DNA of 64,000 bases from CAYJPK01 sp964372035 (GTDB taxonomy: Bacteria > Desulfobacterota > Desulfovibrionia > Desulfovibrionales > Desulfovibrionaceae), in contig CAYJPK010000002.1 in assembly GCA_964372035.1 (NCBI GenBank), positions 7,342 through 71,341 on the forward strand. The letters are read 5' to 3'. The notes below the pieces were generated by a model, which had not been told where the DNA came from, made no database searches, and saw nothing but the letters and a program-made list of their open reading frames with translations. Positions 37,609-46,958 of this stretch are shown piece by piece. The first letter of the stretch is position 1. Every line of letters begins with the position of its first letter. The translations under genes were made by a program, and so were the position numbers.

Positions 37609-37728
37609 TTTGGAGTGAGCGTGCCTTTTGAAAAAGACATTGAAAATGACTTTTTCAGCTTCGAATAAATTGTCTTTTTGCCTTTCTCTCTTCTAAATGA
37701 TTTTTCTTTAGAAGGTGCTCACTCCAAA
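37609..37728. repeat. 120-base inverted-repeat element with three predicted stems
   Basis: Perfect 12-base terminal inverted repeats TTTGGAGTGAGC (37609-37620) and GCTCACTCCAAA (37717-37728) enclose two internal stems: AAAAAGACA pairing with TGTCTTTTT, and CTTCTAAA pairing with TTTAGAAG. The result is a three-way junction on either strand. I do not recognise it; a non-autonomous mobile element or a structured RNA are both possible. No target duplication is obvious. Confidence 0.55.
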
Positions 37729-38066
37729 AATCTTAGTATCAAGCTAGCCATAAATTTAAACTTTTTCCGCAAGCAAAAATTTATACACTAGCAAATTTTT
37801 GCAGATTAATGGTGAAAAGCAATTTTAAGACTATCAAATTGTAAGAAAAGTATTACCCATGGCTTTATTTTAAATATCATTTATTTTATCAAATACTCTT
37901 GTTATATGAAATCAATTATACATGCCACATAATCACCTGACATTTTTATTTTTTTATTTTTTGCATTTAGAGCAACTACTAACAAAGCTGATTGACAATA
38001 AATAATTATATTTATTATCAAATCTAATCAAATATCATTTTTTTTGCTAAATAGTTTACTTATTAA

Positions 38067-38095
38067 TTGACATAAATAGTCTTAGTTGATATTAT
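38067..38095 (+). promoter_or_regulatory. Candidate promoter of the second TRAP operon
   Basis: TTGACA (38067-38072) and TATTAT (38090-38095) are separated by 17 bases, predicting a start near 38102 and a leader of about 110 bases. GTATACATATTTAC just downstream (from 38113) could hold an operator, but this is a guess. Confidence 0.55.
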
Positions 38096-38210
38096 GTTTT
38101 ATCTTTTGTTTGGTATACATATTTACTTTTTTATTATAATTGATGGGTGTTTTTTAGCTTAATTGGTAAGCTAAATCTTAAATAAAATCTGTTTTAAGGA
38201 GTACATGGTT

Positions 38211-39338
38211 ATGAAGAAGAGTTTAATTTCTTTCGTGTCTTGTTTATTGCTTGTGTTTGGCTTAGTGAGCATGAGTAGTGCTGCTGGCGTTATGGCTACT
38301 GCAGGTAGCAAAGCAAAAGCTAATGATGGTAGCGGTTTACCTGTTGTTAACTGGAGAATGGCTTCAACTTGGGGTAATGGTAACGTTCACTTTACTGTTG
38401 ACCAACGTTTCACTGATCTCGTAAGAACTTTAACAAATGGTAATTTCAATATCACAAACTACGCAGAAGGTTCACTTTTTGCTGCAAATCAAGTTTTTGA
38501 AAATGTTCAAAAAGGTACTGTAGAATGTGCTGGTGACTGGGCTGGTTACTGGTCAGGTCGTGACACTGCTTTTGAATTACTTTCAACAACAATGAATTTA
38601 TTTAGTGGTTTTGACTACTATACTTGGATTAACCAAGGTGGCGGTCTTGACGCTTTCCAAAAAATTTATGGCAACCACGGTTTAATGTATTTCCCAATTA
38701 CTGTTCACATGTCAGAATCAGGAATTCGTTCTTCAAAACCAATTAAAACAATTGAAGATTTACGTACAATGAAAACACGCCTTGGTGGCGTTATGGCTGG
38801 TAGAGTTGGTCAAGCTCTTGGCTTTAACATCACAATGGTAGCTGCATCTGAACTTTATGAATCACTTCAACGTGGTGTTATTGATGCTGGCGAATTCTCA
38901 GGTCCAAATGCTGACGCAACTTTAAAACTTGAAGAAGTAGCAAAATTCTGGGTAGTTCCTGCTTGGTATCAATCAGCTGGTAACAACGGTGTTATGGTAA
39001 ACAAAGCTGCATGGGATGCTCTTCCTAAGCAATACCAAGAAGCTTTTGCTTTAGCTGCAGCTATTAGCCGTGGCGAAACTATCGCAAGATACACATGGCT
39101 TGACTGTTTAGCTGCAAACAAAATGTTAGCTGACGGTGTAACAGTTACAACAATGGATCCTAAAGATTTAGCAACAATCACTGCTACAGCTAAAAAAGTA
39201 TATGAAGATGAAGCAGCAAAAAATCCTAATTTCAAATATGTTTATGATTCAATGAAAGCTTATCGTAAAGTAGTTGATCCATATCGTAAAATGTTAGGCG
39301 ATTATGGTTGGGGTTTTGAGTCTGACGTGAATAAATAG
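38211..39338 (+). CDS. TRAP transporter solute-binding protein, system 2 (TakP-like)
   Basis: Periplasmic receptor of 375 residues from the ATG at 38211 (MKKSLISFVSCLLLVFG); AAGGAG lies 9 bases before this ATG but only 3 before the ATG at 38205, which decides the start. The signal peptide ends near MSSA. The mature part (VNWRMASTWGNGN, GTVECAGDWAGYWSGRDTAF, LYESLQRGVIDAGEFSGP) resembles the DctP group that includes TakP, a 2-oxoacid receptor. It therefore belongs to a different subfamily from the system 1 receptor. Confidence 0.9.
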   Translation: MKKSLISFVSCLLLVFGLVSMSSAAGVMATAGSKAKANDGSGLPVVNWRMASTWGNGNVHFTVDQRFTDLVRTLTNGNFNITNYAEGSLFAANQVFENVQKGTVECAGDWAGYWSGRDTAFELLSTTMNLFSGFDYYTWINQGGGLDAFQKIYGNHGLMYFPITVHMSESGIRSSKPIKTIEDLRTMKTRLGGVMAGRVGQALGFNITMVAASELYESLQRGVIDAGEFSGPNADATLKLEEVAKFWVVPAWYQSAGNNGVMVNKAAWDALPKQYQEAFALAAAISRGETIARYTWLDCLAANKMLADGVTVTTMDPKDLATITATAKKVYEDEAAKNPNFKYVYDSMKAYRKVVDPYRKMLGDYGWGFESDVNK

Positions 39339-39346
39339 GAAAAAGC

Positions 39347-39883
39347 ATGAACTTTATTACTAAAATTACTAATTGCATAGATAATTTTACAAAATGGACT
39401 GGCTACCTATTTTCAACTATTTCATTAGTTACACTTGGTGTAATTGTACTTGAAGTATTTATGCGACGTGTTTTAAATAGTTCGCAGATTTGGTCACAGG
39501 ACGTAATCATCATAAGCTTTGGTATCTATATCGCTTTAATCAGTGCATTTGGATTGCTAAGCAAGTCATTTGTTGCGGTTGATGTTGTTTTTGATAAATT
39601 TCCACCAATTGTGCAGCATATACTTAGTCTTGTAACTTATGGTGTGTTTTTCTACCCATTTGTATTTATGCTCTTGCCTGAAATGTATGGATTTTTCATG
39701 AATGCATATACTAATGGTGAGCTTGGGTATTCTGTGTGGCAACACCCAACTTGGCCTTTAAAGTTATCTTTATTTGTTGGGTTTTCACTTTTAGCTCTTC
39801 AGGGCACTTCAGAAATATTGAAACACGTAAATTTCGTTATTTCATATTTCACAAATAAAAATTCTAGCAACGAGGTCGAATAG
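39347..39883 (+). CDS. TRAP transporter small permease (DctQ), system 2
   Basis: A 178-residue membrane protein with four predicted helices. The segment LEVFMRRVLNSSQIWSQDVIIISFGIYIALISAFG matches the DctQ core. It lies 8 bases after the receptor gene and directly abuts dctM, giving the order P-Q-M. Confidence 0.9.
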   Translation: MNFITKITNCIDNFTKWTGYLFSTISLVTLGVIVLEVFMRRVLNSSQIWSQDVIIISFGIYIALISAFGLLSKSFVAVDVVFDKFPPIVQHILSLVTYGVFFYPFVFMLLPEMYGFFMNAYTNGELGYSVWQHPTWPLKLSLFVGFSLLALQGTSEILKHVNFVISYFTNKNSSNEVE

Positions 39884-41269
39884 ATGATTAGTATTTTACA
39901 AGAACTCATTGTATACATTGCTACAACTTATGAACTCGATGCTCAGTCTTTAAGCGTATTATTAATTAGTTGCTTATTTGCCTTGATGGGTGCAGGCCTT
40001 ATTTTAGGGCATAAGCTTGCTTTTGTTCTTGGTGGTACTGGTGTTGTAGTTGGGACTATTGCTTGGGGTGAATCCGGCATTTCAATTGCAATGACAAAGG
40101 TATATGACCAAATGCAAAGTTACTCCATGGTTGCTATTCCTATGTTTGTACTTATGGCAAACTTTTTGACTCACTCAAAGGTTGCTGACGGGCTATTTAT
40201 GTCCATTAGGTACTTATTAGGACCTCTGCGTGGAGGACTTGGCTTAGCTGTTATTGTTGTATCAACTATTTTTGCGGCGACAACGGGTGTTGTTGGTGCT
40301 TCTGTTGTTACTATGGGTATGTTATCTGTGCCTGTGCTTTTAAAATGTGGTTATAACAAATCACTTACAGCAGGTATGGTTTGTGCTGGTGGTTCACTTG
40401 GTATTTTAATTCCACCATCTATCATGCTCGTTACAATGGCATCATATGCTGAAATTTCTGTTGGTAAATTATTCTTTGCTGCTCTTGTGCCAGGTTTATT
40501 ATTATCCCTTGCATATGTTATCTATATTATGGTTGTATGTCATATTAAACCAGAATATGGCCCTGCGATGAGTGCTGAAGAACTTGCAGAAATGCCACTT
40601 CGAGACCGTATTATTGGCTCATTAATTAACTTAGTTCCACCGCTTTTATTGATTTTAGGCGTTCTTGGTTCTATCTTTACAGGTATTGCAACTCCAACTG
40701 AAGCTGCTGGTGTTGGCGCTTTAGTTGCACTTTTATTAGCCGTAGCTTACAGACAATTTAGCCTTAAAATGCTTTTTGATTCTTTAATTGATACTGCGAA
40801 AACGAGTGCTATGGTATTTGCAATTCTCTTTGGTGCGGCAGCATTTACTGGTATTTTCTTATCATTAAATGGTGACGTTGTTATTAAAGAGTTAATTACA
40901 TCTATGGGAGTTGGTCCTTGGGGTGCATTAACAATTATGCTTGTTATTGTATTCTTTATGGGCATGTTCTTAGACTGGGCTGGTATTGTTATGATTGTTT
41001 TACCAATCTTCTTACCGCTCATGGATTCATTTGGCTTTGATAGACTTTGGATAGTTGGTGTTCTTGCAACTTTATTACAAACTTGCTTCATGACACCGCC
41101 ATTTGGCTTTGCTCTTTTCTATATTAAAGGTATTGTACCACCAGAGGTTACAATCCAAGATATTTATAAAGGCGTAATTCCATTTGTTTTAATTGTTGTG
41201 TTTATCACATTCTTAACAATTATCTATCCACCGTTAATCACTGCCTTACCATCTGCTGTTGTTAATTAA
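39884..41269 (+). CDS. TRAP transporter large permease (DctM), system 2
   Basis: A 461-residue polytopic membrane protein, about 30 residues longer than the system 1 DctM because of an N-terminal extension and a longer central loop (IKPEYGPAMSAEELAEMPLRDR). Core segments AATTGVVGASVVTMGMLSVP, GGSLGILIPPSIMLV and FTGIATPTEAAGVGALVAL are typical. The longer loop matches permeases that partner TakP/mannitol-type receptors. Confidence 0.93.
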   Translation: MISILQELIVYIATTYELDAQSLSVLLISCLFALMGAGLILGHKLAFVLGGTGVVVGTIAWGESGISIAMTKVYDQMQSYSMVAIPMFVLMANFLTHSKVADGLFMSIRYLLGPLRGGLGLAVIVVSTIFAATTGVVGASVVTMGMLSVPVLLKCGYNKSLTAGMVCAGGSLGILIPPSIMLVTMASYAEISVGKLFFAALVPGLLLSLAYVIYIMVVCHIKPEYGPAMSAEELAEMPLRDRIIGSLINLVPPLLLILGVLGSIFTGIATPTEAAGVGALVALLLAVAYRQFSLKMLFDSLIDTAKTSAMVFAILFGAAAFTGIFLSLNGDVVIKELITSMGVGPWGALTIMLVIVFFMGMFLDWAGIVMIVLPIFLPLMDSFGFDRLWIVGVLATLLQTCFMTPPFGFALFYIKGIVPPEVTIQDIYKGVIPFVLIVVFITFLTIIYPPLITALPSAVVN

Positions 41270-41291
41270 ATATTAATAACAAATAAAAAAT

Positions 41292-41326
41292 AAGCCGTAT
41301 AAGCAATTAAGTTTATACGGCTTTTT
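41292..41326. terminator. Bidirectional terminator between TRAP system 2 and typA
   Basis: AAGCCGTATAA (41292-41302) pairs with TTATACGGCTT (41313-41323). T residues follow on the plus strand, and on the minus strand the stem is followed by TATTTTTTATTTG. It serves both convergent genes. Confidence 0.9.
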
Positions 41327-41350
41327 AATTATCACATGAAAGTGAAATAA

Positions 41351-43174
41351 TTATTTCTTTTTAGCACCAGCCATTTGATGGCGTTTTTGCGCAGTAAGTT
41401 CAATTTTACGTAAGCGAATAGAAATAGGTGTAACCTCTACCATTTCATCTTCTTTAACAAAGTGCATTGCACGCTCAAGTGTCATAGCCTTAACTGGTGT
41501 TAAGATAACGTTTTCGTCCTTACCAGAAGCACGCATATTTGTTAATTTCTTTTCTTTAGTAGGGTTTACATCAATATCATTTTCACGGTTGTGCTCACCA
41601 ATAATCATACCTTCATAAACAGGTTCACCAGCACGAACAAACATTTCACCACGAGGCTCTAAGTTAAATATCGCATAAGGAACAGCATTACCACCTCTAT
41701 CAGCTACTAATGAACCAGTATAACGAGTCATAAACTCACCACGCCATTCTTCATAACCACTAAGAAGTGAGTTCATAATACCAGTTCCCTTAGTATCTGT
41801 TAAAAACTCATCTCTGTAACCAATTAAACCACGTGATGGGATTGAAAATTCTAAGCGAACACGACCAGTACCATTATTAATGCAGTTAAGCATGCGACCT
41901 TTGCGAAGTGCTAATTTTTCAGTAACAACACCCATAAATGCTTCATCACAGTCAATATGCACTGATTCGATTGGCTCCATTTTTTTTCCATCAATTTCTT
42001 TCATGATAACTTCTGGTCTGCCAACTCCAAGCTCAAAGCCTTCTCTGCGCATAGTTTCAATAATGATTGCAAGCTGGAATTCACCACGTCCTTTAACGAT
42101 AAAGCTTTCATTATCTTGATTTTCAACTTTAATTGCTACGTTACTAAGAGTTTCACGCTCTAAACGCTCTAATATTTTACGTGATTGAACAAATTTACCC
42201 TCTCTACCTGCAAGAGGTGAGGTATTGATTGTAAATTTAGCTGCAACTGTTGGCTCATCAACATGAATACGAGGGAGCGCACGAGGAGCTTTGCTTGTGC
42301 AAATAGTATCGCCAATTGTAACATTTTCAACACCAGCAATAACAATAATATCACCAGGTTCAGCAACTTCAATATCTGCCAATTGCAAGCCTTTGTATGC
42401 TTGTAATTTTGTAACCTTAAGCGGTGTTGTTGATTTTTCACCTAGGCAAACTAATTGCTCTCTAGCTTGAACACTACCATGCATAACACGACCAACTGCT
42501 AAACGACCAACATAGTCAGAATAATCAAGGTCAGCAACAAGCATTTGGAAAGGCTCTTCATCATCATGCTTTGGCGGATCAATATGCTTTAAAATAGTTT
42601 CAAACAATGGGCTTAAATCTTTTTGCTCATCATCAATCTTGTGCATTGCAACACCATCACGTCCAATAGCGTAAAGAACCGGGAATTCAAGTTGTTCTTC
42701 TGTAGCATCAAGGTCAATAAACAGATCATAAACTTCATTTAAAACTTCGTCAGCTCTGGCGTCTTTACGGTCAATTTTGTTTACTACAACAATAACTGGT
42801 AGCTTTGCTTCCAATGTTTTACGCAGTACAAATCGAGTTTGCGGAAGCGGACCTTCCGAAGCATCTACTAATAAAATAGCACCTGTTGCCATAGAAAGAG
42901 CACGCTCAACCTCACCACCAAAATCAGCATGGCCTGGGGTATCAATAATGTTAATTTTAACATCATTCCATGAAACAGCACAGTTCTTAGCTGCAATGGT
43001 AATACCACGCTCACGCTCAAGATCCATACTGTCCATAATTCTATCATCAATTTTTTGATCTTCTCTGAAAATCCCACTTTGCCTAAACAACGCATCAACC
43101 AATGTGGTTTTACCATGGTCAACGTGTGCAATAATCGCAATATTGCGAATCAAATCATTTGTAGTCAGACTCAA
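41351..43174 (-). CDS. typA: Ribosome-associated GTPase TypA/BipA
   Basis: Translational GTPase related to EF-G and LepA, involved in 50S assembly and stress growth. The 607-residue protein has the P-loop AHVDHGKTT (residues 16-24), the switch region RERGITIAAKN, DTPGHADFGGEVERAL and NKIDRKDAR, and a C-terminal domain typical of TypA (RAGEPVYEGMIIGEHNRENDIDVN, KKLTNMRASGKDE). It is monocistronic and convergent with TRAP system 2. Confidence 0.97.
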   Translation of the reverse strand: MSLTTNDLIRNIAIIAHVDHGKTTLVDALFRQSGIFREDQKIDDRIMDSMDLERERGITIAAKNCAVSWNDVKINIIDTPGHADFGGEVERALSMATGAILLVDASEGPLPQTRFVLRKTLEAKLPVIVVVNKIDRKDARADEVLNEVYDLFIDLDATEEQLEFPVLYAIGRDGVAMHKIDDEQKDLSPLFETILKHIDPPKHDDEEPFQMLVADLDYSDYVGRLAVGRVMHGSVQAREQLVCLGEKSTTPLKVTKLQAYKGLQLADIEVAEPGDIIVIAGVENVTIGDTICTSKAPRALPRIHVDEPTVAAKFTINTSPLAGREGKFVQSRKILERLERETLSNVAIKVENQDNESFIVKGRGEFQLAIIIETMRREGFELGVGRPEVIMKEIDGKKMEPIESVHIDCDEAFMGVVTEKLALRKGRMLNCINNGTGRVRLEFSIPSRGLIGYRDEFLTDTKGTGIMNSLLSGYEEWRGEFMTRYTGSLVADRGGNAVPYAIFNLEPRGEMFVRAGEPVYEGMIIGEHNRENDIDVNPTKEKKLTNMRASGKDENVILTPVKAMTLERAMHFVKEDEMVEVTPISIRLRKIELTAQKRHQMAGAKKK

Positions 43175-43465
43175 AACATGTCTCCGTTATGCTTGTATTT
43201 ATAAATTAAAAAATTTAATAGCAATTTAATATTTGAAGTGTTAAACAATAGACAGAAAATAAAATTTAGTGCCAAAAAGATAATATCTATCTTTTCAAAT
43301 TTTGCAAATTCTTTATACCATAGAAACAAATATTTTGCCACATATAAAATAACATGTATTATCAATGTGTTATATTTTTTACCTTTAAAATTCTTGCATA
43401 AAGTATAAAACTATGTAAGAATAATCATGCGTACTGTGTATGTAGACTACAAAAAAGGTGAAAAC

Positions 43466-44887
43466 ATGAAAACCAAAATACTTGCAACTATTGGACCAGC
43501 GTCTAATTCCCGTGAAAAATTAAGTAGCTTAATTGAAGCTGGAGTTAGATTATTTAGATTAAACTTTTCACATGGCGATAGCTCAATGTTCGTTGATTTG
43601 ATTGCATTAATTCGTGAACTTGAAGATGCATATAAAGTGCCATTAACAATTTTGCAAGACTTATCTGGACCAAAAATCAGAATATCAAACCTAAAAGACG
43701 ATGCAACCTTAGAAATTACTCAAGGCGACACTTTACTTTTAGGACCAACAGAAAAATATAGTGATGAATATCCTTATATTCCATTTGATCATGACCATAT
43801 TTTTAATACACTTGAAGTTGGTGACCGCTTAGTTTTAGCTGATGGCACCTTACAATTTAAGGTAAAAGCTGCTCGTGAAGACGGGCTTTTTGAGCTTGAA
43901 GCACACAATTCAGGCATTGTTACCTCTCGCAAGGGCTTAGCTCTTCCTGGTAAATCAATCAATGTTCCTGCCTTGACTGAAAAAGATAAAAAAGATTTAA
44001 GAGACGGTCTTGATCTAGGTGTTGATGCTGTTGCATTATCATTTGTTCAAACACCTGAAGACATTAAAGAAGCTAAAGCAATTATTCGTGAACATGGTAC
44101 TCGTGATATTCCTGTTGTTGCAAAGCTTGAAAGACGTAATGCTGTTGAGCGTTTAGATGCTATTTTAAAAGAAGTTGATATTGTTATGGTTGCTCGTGGT
44201 GACCTTGGTGTTGAATGTCCACTTTCTGAACTGCCAACAATGCAAAAACGTATTATTCGTGCATGTAACCAAGCTTCAAAGCCTGTTATTGTTGCAACAC
44301 AAATGCTTTTATCAATGGTTAACAGTCCATCTCCGACTAGAGCTGAAACAACTGACGTTGCTAATGCTGTATTAGACGGTGCTGATTGTGTTATGCTTTC
44401 TGAAGAAACTGCAATGGGTAAATTCCCTGTTGAAACAGTTCGCTTTATGAATGAAATTACAACTAAAGCTGAAGAATTAATGCTCGAAACTCAAGAGCTT
44501 AGAAGACCAACAACTGAAAGCAATGCTTCTGAATTCTTAGCATACTCTGCTTGTCTTTTAGCTGAAAAAACAGCTTCAAAAGCTCTAGTTGCTCACAGTA
44601 TGAGTGGTTCTGCGGCTCGTGTTTTATCCGCTCGTAAACCAGGACAACCTATTTATGTTTTAACTCCAGATAAGGTTTCATTAAAAGCTCTTAACTTCTC
44701 TTGGGGTGTTATTCCACAAATGGTTGCTGAAGATTGCAATGCTGGTCACCTTGCTAGAGCAGAAGACTTTATCGCTGCCTCTGGCATGTTTAGCGAAGGC
44801 GATGACATTGTTATTACTGCTGGTGAACCAACTTCAGCTAAAATACAAGCTAAAGGTACTAACTTAGTTAAAATTTATAGGAAGTAA
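43466..44887 (+). CDS. pyk: Pyruvate kinase
   Basis: Final step of glycolysis, PEP to pyruvate with ATP formation. I start at 43466 (MKTKILATIGPASNSREK, 473 residues) with AAAAGGTG upstream; an in-frame ATG at 43427 adds 13 residues outside the family. Motifs: RLNFSHGD, QDLSGPKIRI, MVARGDLGVE and the active-site ATQMLLSMVNSPSPTRAE region. The gene is followed 3 bases later by an HD-GYP gene. Confidence 0.95.
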   Translation: MKTKILATIGPASNSREKLSSLIEAGVRLFRLNFSHGDSSMFVDLIALIRELEDAYKVPLTILQDLSGPKIRISNLKDDATLEITQGDTLLLGPTEKYSDEYPYIPFDHDHIFNTLEVGDRLVLADGTLQFKVKAAREDGLFELEAHNSGIVTSRKGLALPGKSINVPALTEKDKKDLRDGLDLGVDAVALSFVQTPEDIKEAKAIIREHGTRDIPVVAKLERRNAVERLDAILKEVDIVMVARGDLGVECPLSELPTMQKRIIRACNQASKPVIVATQMLLSMVNSPSPTRAETTDVANAVLDGADCVMLSEETAMGKFPVETVRFMNEITTKAEELMLETQELRRPTTESNASEFLAYSACLLAEKTASKALVAHSMSGSAARVLSARKPGQPIYVLTPDKVSLKALNFSWGVIPQMVAEDCNAGHLARAEDFIAASGMFSEGDDIVITAGEPTSAKIQAKGTNLVKIYRK

Positions 44888-44890
44888 AGA

Positions 44891-45907
44891 ATGGCTGCCT
44901 TGCGTAAATTAAAAGTTCCTGAAAATATCTCTGAGGAATACTACCAAATCAATGCTGAAATACTTGGTAGTTTTCCTAAGTTTCGCTTGCCGATTGATTT
45001 ATTTATTTTTAGGGAGGATATTAAGCAATTATATCCTTACTCTCGTAAAAATCAGCGTCTTACAGACCAGCAAGTGGAAGAAATTCCTAAACTTTGTGGC
45101 GACGAAATGCTATTTGTTTCACGAGCAGATCACCCGATTTACTCTGAACATATTGCAAAGCAAGTAGACTTAGTACTAGTTGATCCAAATTTAACAGAAA
45201 GTGAAAAAGCTGATATTTTTATCAAAGCTTTAGCACTGCGTTTAACTAACTTCTTTGATCAACCTGTTCTGCCTGTTTTTGAGTTGTTATATAGAGATGT
45301 TTTATGCTTTACCCAGTACATATGGGAAGACAAGCACAAAATTAAATTATTTATGCGTAGGCTTAGCTTTGAAAATTCTTTAATTGACCACTCCTTGAAT
45401 ACTTTATTTGTGGGTGTTTGGTTGTTTTTAAACGCTTATGCAAGTGCTGACTTTAAAAGACGCCAGCTTGACCGTAGTGCAATTAGTTTGATTTTGCACG
45501 ACTTAGGTATGACAAAAATACCTCCATTTATCTTAAATAAATCTGCAAAGCTAAAACCAGACGAAAAAGATAAGGTTATCTTGCACCCACTTGTTGGTAT
45601 GAAATCAGTTCAAAAAATTGAGCTTGGTTTTGAAGAATTGCAACAAGCAATTATGGAACACCATGAAAGGCTTGACGGTAGTGGATATCCGCAAAGAACC
45701 AAAGAAATCAGCAAATTTGGGGCATTAGTTGCTGTAGCAGATTCTTTTTCTGCAATTATTAGTGCGAGAATGTATAGCCAAGCAAAAACTCCTAAAGAAG
45801 CTGCGGCTGAACTTGCTAGTAACAAAGGATATGATTCCAAATATACATCTGCACTTAACCAGGCTTATTTTACTGGTGCTTTTGATACGCCACAAAGCTC
45901 TAAATAA
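44891..45907 (+). CDS. HD-GYP domain protein
   Basis: The 338-residue protein has an unrecognised N-terminal region (about 1-130) and a C-terminal HD-GYP domain, a family that often hydrolyses cyclic di-GMP. Visible motifs are IDHSLNTL, LILHDLGMTKIPPFILNKSAKL (HD near 203), ILHPLVG, HHERLDGSGYP (near 257-267) and VAVADSFSAI. The lysine that usually follows the HD pair (HDIGK) is methionine here, which may alter activity. It is 3 bases after pyk and probably cotranscribed. Confidence 0.85.
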   Translation: MAALRKLKVPENISEEYYQINAEILGSFPKFRLPIDLFIFREDIKQLYPYSRKNQRLTDQQVEEIPKLCGDEMLFVSRADHPIYSEHIAKQVDLVLVDPNLTESEKADIFIKALALRLTNFFDQPVLPVFELLYRDVLCFTQYIWEDKHKIKLFMRRLSFENSLIDHSLNTLFVGVWLFLNAYASADFKRRQLDRSAISLILHDLGMTKIPPFILNKSAKLKPDEKDKVILHPLVGMKSVQKIELGFEELQQAIMEHHERLDGSGYPQRTKEISKFGALVAVADSFSAIISARMYSQAKTPKEAAAELASNKGYDSKYTSALNQAYFTGAFDTPQSSK

Positions 45908-45935
45908 GAGCTATAAATTTTGAACTAGATTTAAC

Positions 45936-45972
45936 GTAAAAGTCTTTTTGTTTTAAACAAAAAGGCTTTTAC
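45936..45972 (+). terminator. Strong hairpin between the HD-GYP gene and metF
   Basis: GTAAAAGTCTTTTTG pairs with CAAAAAGGCTTTTAC around a small loop. No long T run follows, so it may be an attenuating or 3'-stabilising hairpin more than a full terminator. Confidence 0.55.
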
Positions 45973-45988
45973 ATTCTAAGGAATAAAA

Positions 45989-46876
45989 ATGAAAATTGGA
46001 AAATTAATTAACGATTCAGAAAAAGCATTTTACTCTCTTGAGTTTTTTCCTCCTAAAAACCAAGATACTTTAGAAAATTTTTATGATGTTGTTGATAAAT
46101 TACAAGCAATAGACCCTTTATTTATGTCAGTGACTTATGGTGCTGGTGGATCTAATCAAGATGGTAGCTTACAAGTTGTGACAGAGCTTAACCAAAGATT
46201 TTCTTGTGAAATTATGGCACACTTAACTTGTATTGGTGCGACAAATGCTTATATTAAAGAGTATGTTGAAAAATTACAAAAAGTTGGAGTAGAAAATATT
46301 TTGGCTTTGCGTGGTGATGTTCCAACAGGGCAAGAAGAAAGCTTTAAAGAAGAACAAGAAAAAAGCAACTTCAAATATGCTAGCGACTTAGTACACTTTG
46401 TCAAAAAAAGCTTTCCAAGCGCTGGAATTGCTGTTGCTGGATACCCTGCTCCGCACCCTGAATCACCTTCATTTGCTAGTGACTGGCGTTATACAGTTGC
46501 TAAAATAAGAGAAGGCGCAGATTTTGTTGTGACACAAATGTTTTTTGATGTTCGAGAATATTTTTCATTTGTAGATAGGCTTAGCGATATGGGAGTTAGC
46601 ACTCCAATTATCCCTGGAATATTGCCAGTTCAAAGCTTTGACTCTTTACGTAGAGTTTTATCCATGAGTGGTGCTAATATCCCTGGTAAATTATATTTAG
46701 ACATGGAAGAAGCCTATAAAACTGGCGGCAACCAAGCAGTTAAAGAAGCAGGTATTAAGTTTGCTGTTAAGCAAATTCGTACTTTGATAGATAATGGCGC
46801 ACCAGGTATTCACCTTTACACCCTAAACCAAGCTTCAACATGTTTGCAAATAGTTGAAGAAGTCGGCGCATTATAA
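45989..46876 (+). CDS. metF: Methylenetetrahydrofolate reductase
   Basis: Reduces 5,10-methylene-THF to 5-methyl-THF for methionine synthesis or C1 metabolism. The 295-residue protein has YSLEFFPPKNQ with the catalytic glutamate, PLFMSVTYGAGGSNQDGS, LALRGDVP, the FAD-contacting GYPAPHPESP and ADFVVTQMFFDV. An AAGGAA site precedes the ATG. It appears monocistronic, with a hairpin upstream and an 80-base gap downstream. Confidence 0.95.
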   Translation: MKIGKLINDSEKAFYSLEFFPPKNQDTLENFYDVVDKLQAIDPLFMSVTYGAGGSNQDGSLQVVTELNQRFSCEIMAHLTCIGATNAYIKEYVEKLQKVGVENILALRGDVPTGQEESFKEEQEKSNFKYASDLVHFVKKSFPSAGIAVAGYPAPHPESPSFASDWRYTVAKIREGADFVVTQMFFDVREYFSFVDRLSDMGVSTPIIPGILPVQSFDSLRRVLSMSGANIPGKLYLDMEEAYKTGGNQAVKEAGIKFAVKQIRTLIDNGAPGIHLYTLNQASTCLQIVEEVGAL

Positions 46877-46958
46877 TTTTCTTGATATTTTTACTTTTTA
46901 TGTGTATCAAGTAATTATAACACTTTATTTTTAAGAAATTATTTTAGGAGTTGGATTA

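Larger units (their letters stand above)
37389..38210. other. 820-base intergenic region rich in inverted repeats
   Basis: No convincing gene. From left to right it holds the terminator-like repeat (37452-37498), a hairpin of CAAAG-TTTTGC with GCAAAA-CTTTG near 37535-37562, a perfect 7-pair hairpin GCTAGAA/TTCTAGC near 37575-37594, the three-armed element (37609-37728), further AT hairpins to about 37810, then AT-rich DNA carrying the promoter of the second TRAP operon. Confidence 0.6.

Noticed and set aside
37389..38210. Possible CRISPR-like or tandem repeat array
   Set aside because: The repeats are inverted hairpins of different sequences, not regularly spaced direct repeats, and no cas gene is nearby.
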